Assembly: GCF_018612875.1 (NCBI RefSeq)
Contig: NZ_JAGGRI010000003.1
Location: 81,658-145,657, forward strand
Reading direction: 5' to 3'
Length of the DNA stretch: 64,000 nucleotides
DNA from: Lysobacter sp. ISL-50
GTDB lineage: Bacteria; Pseudomonadota; Gammaproteobacteria; Xanthomonadales; Xanthomonadaceae
This document shows positions 59,308-64,000 of this stretch, piece by piece. The number at the start of each line of letters is the position of its first letter. Position 1 is the stretch's first letter. The notes beneath the pieces were generated by a model. That model was given only the letters and a program-made list of their open reading frames with translations, did no database searches and had not been told where the DNA came from. The position numbers and the translations under genes are program-made.

Positions 59308-59574
59308 TTAGTCAGCCAGAACTTCGCGGATGACGCGCTGGATGTTCACCTCGCCCTTGGCGATGGCCATGATCATGTCGTCGGGCAGAATCTCGATGGC
59401 GTGAATCGCTCGTCGCTCAATCTCGCCATGTATGAGTTCCGGCCAGTTTTTGATCGTATCCAGCCGCTCCAACGCGAGGCGGTTGTTGCGCTTCATGCCG
59501 TTGAGGTAGTCCTTCAGTTGCTGCGTTTTATGGTGCATCGCTGGCCTCCGTGGCCGTTGTTGGTGTGGAGTCAT
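59308..59574 (-). CDS. small hypothetical phage-region protein
   Basis: An 88-residue basic and helical protein (HHKTQQLKDYLNGMKRNNRL, then LPDDMIMAIAKGEVNIQRVI). The start at 59574 follows AAGGAAGCGTTC. The same leader sequence stands before the gene at 60034, so the two genes share an upstream block. The N-terminal residues MTPHQQRPRRPAM suggest alternative starts further in. The function is unknown. Confidence 0.6.
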   Translation of the reverse strand: MTPHQQRPRRPAMHHKTQQLKDYLNGMKRNNRLALERLDTIKNWPELIHGEIERRAIHAIEILPDDMIMAIAKGEVNIQRVIREVLAD

Positions 59575-59620
59575 GAACGCTTCCTTTCCCAACGAAGCCA
59601 AGTGAATTTCGCGGCAAAAT
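59572..59620 (-). repeat. duplicated leader block, copy A
   Basis: The 49 bases upstream of and including the start of the 59574 gene are about 75-80 percent identical to those at 60032-60080. The shared part includes the ribosome-binding site and CATGAACGCTTCCTTT (read on the + strand), then CGAAkCCAAGTGrATT. No protein similarity between the two downstream genes was seen, so the block itself was copied or is under selection. Confidence 0.65.
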
Positions 59621-59695
59621 ACTCTCGCTGTCTATTTCAGACAGCCGGCGGACAGCTAGCGATTTCGGTAACGCGAACACCAGGAAGAGGGAACA

Positions 59696-59720
59696 CCCCA
59701 ACGCCCTATGGGCGTTGGGG
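59696..59720. terminator. strong GC hairpin
   Basis: CCCCAACGCCC at 59696-59706 and GGGCGTTGGGG at 59710-59720 form a perfect 11-base stem with a three-base loop. It follows the stop of the gene at 59744-60034 in the - direction. There is no long T run. Termination after that gene is the most likely role. Confidence 0.6.
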
Positions 59721-59743
59721 TCTGCGCTCTCCAAAACCCAGCA

Positions 59744-60034
59744 TCAGGACTCGAAAATTTCTCCTACCAGATCCGATGGCTTCGCCCGTAAGGCGAAATC
59801 AACGCCATGGGACATGTAGATTGCCTGGATCATGCCTAAGCAATCGTTTGCAAGATTCTTCAACGCGTTCAATTCATCCAGTGTGATCGCTTGCGGTACA
59901 CCCGTTGCGATCTCCTGAAACTCTTGAAGGCAGTCGGCCATCATCGCTTCGGTGTTACGGAAGATGTGGGTCTTGGCGAGCTCGATCTTCATCTGGTTTT
60001 CCCCTAAATGGCAACGTCGTTGCGGTAGGGACAT
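59744..60034 (-). CDS. small hypothetical phage-region protein
   Basis: A 96-residue, mostly helical protein (MKIELAKTHIFRNTEAMMAD, then ITLDELNALKNLANDCLGMI). The start at 60034 follows AAGGAAGCGTTC; a second Met 14 codons later is an alternative. It is the first of the - strand genes to carry the duplicated leader. It ends before the hairpin at 59696. No family was recognised. Confidence 0.55.
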   Translation of the reverse strand: MSLPQRRCHLGENQMKIELAKTHIFRNTEAMMADCLQEFQEIATGVPQAITLDELNALKNLANDCLGMIQAIYMSHGVDFALRAKPSDLVGEIFES

Positions 60035-60080
60035 GAACGCTTCCTTTGGCGGCGAATCCAAGTGGATTACGCGAAGAAGA
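60032..60080 (-). repeat. duplicated leader block, copy B
   Basis: This is the second copy of the block at 59572-59620. It reads CATGAACGCTTCCTTTgg on the + strand, then CGAATCCAAGTGGATTAC. Both copies end at an ATG with identical spacing. Confidence 0.65.
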
Positions 60081-60764
60081 GCGAACGTTATAGGAGGCGG
60101 ACAGGTGTCGGACAGGTTCGTCGCCGCAAGAGAAACCGGCAAATGTACCGGTTTGTAAAAGCCTTTAGGCACAAGGCCTCCCGCGCGAAAAGCATGAAAA
60201 GCTGGCGTATGCCAGATCGGCAAATTTGCCTATCTGCCGCTGAAAGGCTTGCTACACCGAGCGTTTAGCCGAAATAGCCGAGTGACCTTTGCGTGCACGA
60301 GGCTTGAGGTCGGCCAAGTGGCCGATCATCCGAGGTCGGCAGCTCCGCAAACTTGCGGAGCTGCGAAAGCGTTGCGCTGCAAGAGATTGCGAGGAAAAAA
60401 AGTTGAAAGGTCGCCGAGGGATGGGTGGAGAAGATGCAAACCAATCTCGCGAGTGCAAACCAAAAAAGTGCAAACCTAGTTCGCAATCCTGACGCTAGCG
60501 GGGCTTTGCGGCTATGCCCCCCGCTGCACCTAAGCTGAAGGAAGGACCCGCGATTTCTGCCCGAAGGGCGCGACGTGCGCCGCCGCGAGCGCAGCTGGGC
60601 GGTGTTGCGCGGCATCAACGAGCCGCGCGTGCACCGCGTGTGGCGGCGACGTTGCGTCGTGGTCTTCAGCAACGCACCGCGATCAGCACGCCGGTCAGTC
60701 CACAGCAGCAAGATCGCCTACGCCGCCACGCCTTTGTCATCGCGCAGCGTCCGTAACGGATTCG
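60081..60764. promoter_or_regulatory. non-coding region with several palindromes
   Basis: No gene is supported in these 684 bases. Palindromes seen are AAACCGG/CCGGTTT at 60133-60154 (eight-base spacer), CTGGC/GCCAG at 60202-60215, GGCAAATTTGCC at 60219-60230 and a 12-base perfect inverted repeat at 60339-60364 (GCAGCTCCGCAA, AC, then TTGCGGAGCTGC). Several are half-sites about the right distance apart for repressor binding. The region precedes the - strand gene at 60034 and probably carries its promoter and operators. Confidence 0.5.
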
Positions 60765-61676
60765 CTACGGCGCTACGAGCTTGGGGAACAACAACTCCGC
60801 CGAGAGGCTACAGATCAACCGCTGATCCTCAACGTGAAACAGCGTCTGATCATCTGCATCCTGTCGTCCGATGAAGAACAACCAGCTTCTTTCCAAGCGT
60901 TCGTTCCTCTTCGCCTCGATGCTCTCGGTGCGCGAAACCTCGATATCGGTTTCAAAGGAGGTCCTCGCTCGCTTCGACCATCCGGCCCAGCGTACCCGCA
61001 CTCGATAGGCTTCAATGACCCGGCCGGTTTTGTCGCGCCTGCCCGCGCTCAACGGCACCTCAAGAAACTCTTCTGTGGAGGCAGGCTTGGCCCAGGCCAA
61101 CTCGGCGTAGCGCAGGCGCTGCGTGTCGTACCGAATGATGCGTTGGGTTTCCAACATCCTGACGACCTGGGCGTAAGTGACACCGACTAGTCCATCGATC
61201 GACAAGGGCTGATCACGGTTGTTTGGGAAGTTCAGATAGGCTCGGCAGATGCGGCGAATGCTGGAAGCGGCCGTCGTATGCCGGCTGCGTCCGGTGGTTC
61301 CGCCCGCCCCCTCCCGTCGAACGTGAATCCGATGCCCGGCCTCGACTAGGTCGCCCTCGGGATCGGTCCGGGTCGCGTCATTGCGCAGGTCGAGCCGGTT
61401 CGGCATCTTGCCCGGAAACGATCCACGCTCGTCCACTAATCGTTCGGTCTTGGCGCGCTTGATCAGGGCCAGCTCGCCCTCGACGTCGCACCACGCTTCG
61501 TGATCCTTGGAGCGTCGGAAGTACGGCCGGACCTTATTCTCAGGTTGATACGAAGCCGGCCAGACCGGAATACGGCAGTCGATGCATTCGTACCGATCCC
61601 TATCCACCTTCTCTATCTGCCATAGATCTTCGGCATCCACGTCCTTGCCGGCGACCTTGTCCCAAGCTCTATCCAT
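60765..61676 (-). CDS. hypothetical protein with an N-terminal Cys-motif domain
   Basis: A 303-residue protein. Near the N-terminus it has YECIDCRIPVWPASY, then VRPYFRRSKDHEAWCD, the Cys-His pattern of CoiA-like or restriction-associated N-terminal domains. The middle (LSIDGLVGVTYAQVVRMLET) and C-terminal parts (VRVRWAGWSKRARTSFETDI) have no recognised family. It is divergent from the + strand genes beginning at 62177, with the repeat cluster between them. Confidence 0.65.
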   Translation of the reverse strand: MDRAWDKVAGKDVDAEDLWQIEKVDRDRYECIDCRIPVWPASYQPENKVRPYFRRSKDHEAWCDVEGELALIKRAKTERLVDERGSFPGKMPNRLDLRNDATRTDPEGDLVEAGHRIHVRREGAGGTTGRSRHTTAASSIRRICRAYLNFPNNRDQPLSIDGLVGVTYAQVVRMLETQRIIRYDTQRLRYAELAWAKPASTEEFLEVPLSAGRRDKTGRVIEAYRVRVRWAGWSKRARTSFETDIEVSRTESIEAKRNERLERSWLFFIGRQDADDQTLFHVEDQRLICSLSAELLFPKLVAP

Positions 61677-61870
61677 CCGAACCTCATCGGCCTCCCGTCA
61701 ATGACGGGATCGTCAACCAAGTGCCGAGGCTATCGCATCGCCTAACCCTGGGCACCCCGGAGGTACGGCGCAGGACACCAAAGGTGATCGAGCGCACAGG
61801 TCGCAGAGGCGGCCAGCCTTGCTCGCCCGCCCGCGTGCCGCCGGCATTCTCTTCTCTCGGCGATAGTGCA

Positions 61871-61908
61871 AGGTCGGCATACATCATCACCACCGTCACG
61901 ACCGTCAC
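61871..61908 (-). repeat. dispersed GTGACGGT repeat, copy 3
   Basis: Inverted relative to copies 1, 2 and 4. Read on the - strand it contains GTGACGGTCGTGACGGTGG, then TGATGATGTATGCCGACCT. A further 30 bases on its left resemble those at copy 5 (GCCGGCmTTCTyTTCTCTCG), so copies 3 and 5 are longer direct repeats of each other. Confidence 0.75.
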
Positions 61909-61909
61909 G

Positions 61910-61918
61910 TTATCCACA
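61910..61918 (+). other. perfect DnaA box TTATCCACA between inverted repeats
   Basis: TTATCCACA is the strict DnaA binding consensus. It lies centrally between copies 3 and 4, which point away from it head-to-head with 13 bases between them. This arrangement of iteron-like repeats plus a DnaA box, in a 500-base gap between divergent phage early operons, looks like a replication origin or an initiator-controlled regulatory region. A single DnaA box can also occur by chance. Confidence 0.5.
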
Positions 61919-61921
61919 GGC

Positions 61922-61960
61922 GTGATGGTCGTGACAGTCGTGACGCTCTATCCCGACCGG
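61922..61960 (+). repeat. dispersed GTGACGGT repeat, copy 4
   Basis: Reads GTGATGGTCGTGACAGTCG, then TGACGCTCTATCCCGACCGG. It is head-to-head with copy 3 around the DnaA box. Confidence 0.75.
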
Positions 61961-62025
61961 GCGCTCGGCGTTGAAGAAGAGAGTCCGCGCTGCCCGCCGG
62001 CCTTCTTCTCTCGCGCCAATAGTTC

Positions 62026-62064
62026 AGGGTCCGGATACACCGTCACCACCGTCACAACCGTCAC
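62026..62064 (-). repeat. dispersed GTGACGGT repeat, copy 5
   Basis: Inverted. On the - strand it reads GTGACGGTTGTGACGGTGG, then TGACGGTGTATCCGGACCCT. It is the copy nearest to the + strand gene at 62177. Confidence 0.75.
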
Positions 62065-62176
62065 AGCGGCCGCCCAAGGTCCTGCCCGGCGCGATATCGA
62101 ATCATGGTCGTCAAGCACTTGTGCCGGAACACGGCCGTCACCATCGTCATCGGTCCCCTTCTGGCCAGGACCGCCG

Positions 62177-62806
62177 ATGACCGACGCCACCCCTCCCCGT
62201 CTAATCACTCAGCCCGTTTTTTTTTGGGACATAAGCGATACCGTGACCTTTGACGAGGCCATTGCGCTCTGGAGTGGCATCCCGGCTCAGGAAGTTGATT
62301 CGATTCGCAGTCACCACGAAAGCTTCGAAACCAAGCGCGCGGCGCTTGTCAGTGCCGTACTTGAGAGGCGCTTGGAAGCCGAGGACGTCGGCGTCATCAC
62401 GCCGTATGGGTCACGACGGCTCTACGACCTACCGTTGGCCGAGCTGATTCGAAGCGGCCGCATCGTGATCAAGAAGCCCCAACTGCTGCGGTGGCTGGAG
62501 CAGGTCGGAATCAACGAGCCGCCCACCGACACGGTCGGCGAGTCTGCGACCACGGATGGCACCGAGGCGGGGGAAATGATCAGCCAGACTGCGATTGCCG
62601 TGCTGGCCCACCTCGTCGCCGAGCTTGCGCCGAAGACCTACGCTGTCGGTGAGCGGCCGAACGCTGCCCAGATCAGCGTCGCGGTGGAGGCGCGCGCAAA
62701 GGTGTGGTTCGGACCTGACGTTCGCGGCTTCGCGTCCTTCCGCAAGAAGGTGGCGAATGCGCTCAAGCGAGTCGAGCGGGAGCTGCCCGATCGAAAATGG
62801 CACTGA
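62177..62806 (+). CDS. hypothetical phage early protein
   Basis: A 209-residue protein starting MTDATPPRLITQPVFFWDIS. The N-terminal part (VTFDEAIALWSGIPAQEVDS) and the C-terminal part (KVWFGPDVRGFASFRKKVAN, then LKRVERELPDRKW) are seen in hypothetical proteins next to phage replication genes. The frame stays open upstream through the repeat cluster, but that part translates the repeats (VVTVVT) and is unlikely to be used. It is the first gene of the + strand early operon. Confidence 0.65.
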   Translation: MTDATPPRLITQPVFFWDISDTVTFDEAIALWSGIPAQEVDSIRSHHESFETKRAALVSAVLERRLEAEDVGVITPYGSRRLYDLPLAELIRSGRIVIKKPQLLRWLEQVGINEPPTDTVGESATTDGTEAGEMISQTAIAVLAHLVAELAPKTYAVGERPNAAQISVAVEARAKVWFGPDVRGFASFRKKVANALKRVERELPDRKWH

Positions 62807-62834
62807 TCGGAAAATGGCATGCCAAAATTTTTCT
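62789..62834. repeat. direct repeats around the stop of the early gene
   Basis: GATCGAAAATGGCA at 62789-62802 is followed by GATCGGAAAATGGCA at 62805-62819. A TGGCATGCCA palindrome overlaps the second copy (62815-62824) and another TGGCAT lies near 62840. The cluster covers the stop codon and the gap before the HTH gene. It looks like a small operator or a slippage duplication. Confidence 0.45.
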
Positions 62835-62905
62835 GGCATTAGCCACGATGCCAAGAGGGCCGCTCGTAGTCTGCCGTCTGTCCCGGCAGACCCCGATGGA
62901 GCGCC

Positions 62906-63181
62906 ATGCAGTCCCTCACCACCCGCCGCCAAGCATTAGAGCGGCAAACCGAACTTAGTCTTCTGTTCTGGGCCGCGCCCGACGCGGCGATGCTCGATCG
63001 CCGCACCGCGGCGGCCGGCCTGGGCTACACCGTGGCGTGGCTGGAAGCCGTGGCCGCGCGCGGCGCAGGCCCGGCGTACACGCGCATCGGTCGCCGCGTC
63101 CGCTACCGTAAGGCCGACGTGCTGGCGTGGCTGGCCCGCCACGGCGAGCGGGTCACCCCGTCCGACGAGGGCGCGCGCTGA
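62906..63181 (+). CDS. excisionase/AlpA-like helix-turn-helix protein
   Basis: A 91-residue protein with a MerR/AlpA-type HTH: MLDRRTAAAGLGYTVAWLEA, then GAGPAYTRIGRRVRYRKADV and LAWLARHGERV, the standard ending of such domains (xxYxxxDxxxWL). Small HTH proteins of this kind act as excisionases or phage transcriptional activators. It is two bases upstream of the replication gene and follows GGAGCGCC. Confidence 0.75.
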   Translation: MQSLTTRRQALERQTELSLLFWAAPDAAMLDRRTAAAGLGYTVAWLEAVAARGAGPAYTRIGRRVRYRKADVLAWLARHGERVTPSDEGAR

Positions 63182-63182
63182 G

Positions 63183-64000
63183 ATGTCGCTGCACTCCGAC
63201 ACGGCCGCCAGCGACGTGGTGGCGCACCTGCAACAACAGATCGAGGCGGCCATCGCCCTGGCCGCGGACGACATCGGCGCGGTGCTCGCGCCGTCCGTGG
63301 TGACGGCGTGGGCGGAGCTGCGTTCGCTCGACCCCGGCGCCTTCGTTCGCCTGCGCCAGCAGGTCAAGCGCGTCAGCCCCGCCTTCCCGGTGGCCGAGCT
63401 GGAGCGGGCGATGCGCCGCGAAGTCTCGGCCGAGGGCGAGCGCGATCCGACCGCACTGGATGCGCTGGTCCAGCTGGCGCGCTCGCGCTGCGACTTGGTT
63501 CACGATGCCGACCGCAATGCCGTCGCGATCATTACGATGCCCGATCATCGGCAGGTCTGGCGCGTGCACTCGGCCGGATTCTCGGATTGGCTGCGTGCGC
63601 TGTGGTGGGCCGAGAAGCAAGCGGGCCTGCAAGAGACGCTGCTCAAGGCCGCGCTCGCGACCCTGGCCGCCGCCGGCCTGCACGAAGGCGAACAGGTCGA
63701 AGTCCACCTTCGCGCTGCACGCGGCGACGATGGGTACTACATCGATCTGTGCGATGCGAAGTGGCGGGTCGTCTACGTTTGCGCGACAGGCTGGGACTTG
63801 CTCGACCACGCCCCGATCCTGTTCACGCGCACCTCCGCGATGCGCCCCTTGCCCGAACCCGATCCGAACCACGGCGGACTGTCGGATCTGGCGCGGCTGT
63901 GGGAACACGTCAATGTCCGCCCGGAACAGCAGGTCCTGGTGTTGACTTGGCTGCTGGACTGCCTGCGCGCCGACACCCCGTTCCCGGTCTTGGAACTCAT
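63183..64000 (+). CDS. phage replication/helicase-like protein, N-terminal part
   Basis: An open frame from the ATG at 63183 that is still open at the window end (272 residues visible). The N-terminal half is Ala-rich and helical (VVAHLQQQIEAAIALAADDI). The next part has DDGYYIDLCDAKWRVVYVCA and DHAPILFTRTSAMRPLPEPD. It ends just where the ATPase core of related prophage proteins begins (VLVLTWLLDCLRADTPFPVL). Proteins of this type are large primase/helicase-like ATPases of temperate phages. The Walker motifs lie beyond the window and were not seen. Confidence 0.65.
   Translation, partial: MSLHSDTAASDVVAHLQQQIEAAIALAADDIGAVLAPSVVTAWAELRSLDPGAFVRLRQQVKRVSPAFPVAELERAMRREVSAEGERDPTALDALVQLARSRCDLVHDADRNAVAIITMPDHRQVWRVHSAGFSDWLRALWWAEKQAGLQETLLKAALATLAAAGLHEGEQVEVHLRAARGDDGYYIDLCDAKWRVVYVCATGWDLLDHAPILFTRTSAMRPLPEPDPNHGGLSDLARLWEHVNVRPEQQVLVLTWLLDCLRADTPFPVLEL

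Noticed and set aside
61721-62176. In-frame 152-residue N-terminal extension of the 62177 gene
   Set aside because: It translates the GTGACGGT repeats and the DnaA box region (runs of VVTVVT), so it is non-coding repeat DNA read in frame.
1-64000. tRNA, rRNA, CRISPR arrays, integrase genes
   Set aside because: None was recognised on reading the sequence; short or degenerate copies could be missed without a covariance or profile search.

Overview
The window is GC-rich, densely coded DNA that looks like a Lysobacter or close Xanthomonadaceae chromosome. The inference rests on a lipase effector carrying a Xanthomonadales XVIPCD secretion domain with a lipoprotein immunity partner, VirB5/VirB6-like genes, DUF4189, a long RHS protein, and lambda-like prophage genes of the type common in that family. 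No rRNA, tRNA, CRISPR array or integrase gene was seen. Identifications come from reading motifs; no database search was run.

Layout. (1) 1-23.2 kb, + strand: the morphogenesis and lysis half of a lambda-like siphoprophage. It runs from terminase, gpW, portal, S49 protease with nested scaffold, gpD, capsid and head-tail joining through tail tube, frameshifted tail chaperone, holin, endolysin, Rz/Rz1 and tape measure to the tail tip. An IS110-family element (about 6593-8085) sits at the start of a tail gene. (2) 23.2-33.0 kb, - strand: a compact operon built around a peptidase-C39 ABC exporter and an HlyD-like adaptor. Its first gene encodes a protein with a double-glycine leader fused to a JAB-like domain. 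Also present are a Fic protein, a nucleotidyltransferase-like protein, a TIGR03032-type propeller and envelope proteins. Two DUF416 paralogues lie upstream. (3) 33.1-39.5 kb, - strand: a type IV secretion fragment (virB5, virB6, DUF4189) followed by an immunity lipoprotein, its lipase effector, two unknown genes and a divergent csrA. A LuxR-type pseudo-receiver regulator lies upstream. (4) 40.6-45 kb: small accessory genes (XRE regulator with a basic repeat tail, DUF1963, zinc ribbons, DUF3800, XRE/DUF4031 divergent pair).

(5) 45.1-50.1 kb: the most unusual block. On the + strand are a MazG-like pyrophosphohydrolase and a uracil-DNA-glycosylase-like protein. Converging on them is a tightly coupled five-gene - strand operon: carrier-protein-like gene, XRE regulator, ImmA/IrrE metallopeptidase fused to a chagasin-like cysteine-protease inhibitor, a cytoplasmic papain-like protease without a prodomain, and a thymidylate-synthase-like protein. 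This reads as an inhibitor-restrained protease switch linked to nucleotide or DNA chemistry, and is the best candidate for an undescribed system. (6) 50.7-57.3 kb: a GacA/UvrY-like regulator, then a 1620-residue secreted RHS protein with a variable C-terminal domain and a putative immunity gene. (7) 57.3-64 kb: the early region of a second prophage or related element. Small - strand genes and + strand replication genes diverge from a region with five copies of a repeat and a perfect DnaA box; the last gene runs off the window.
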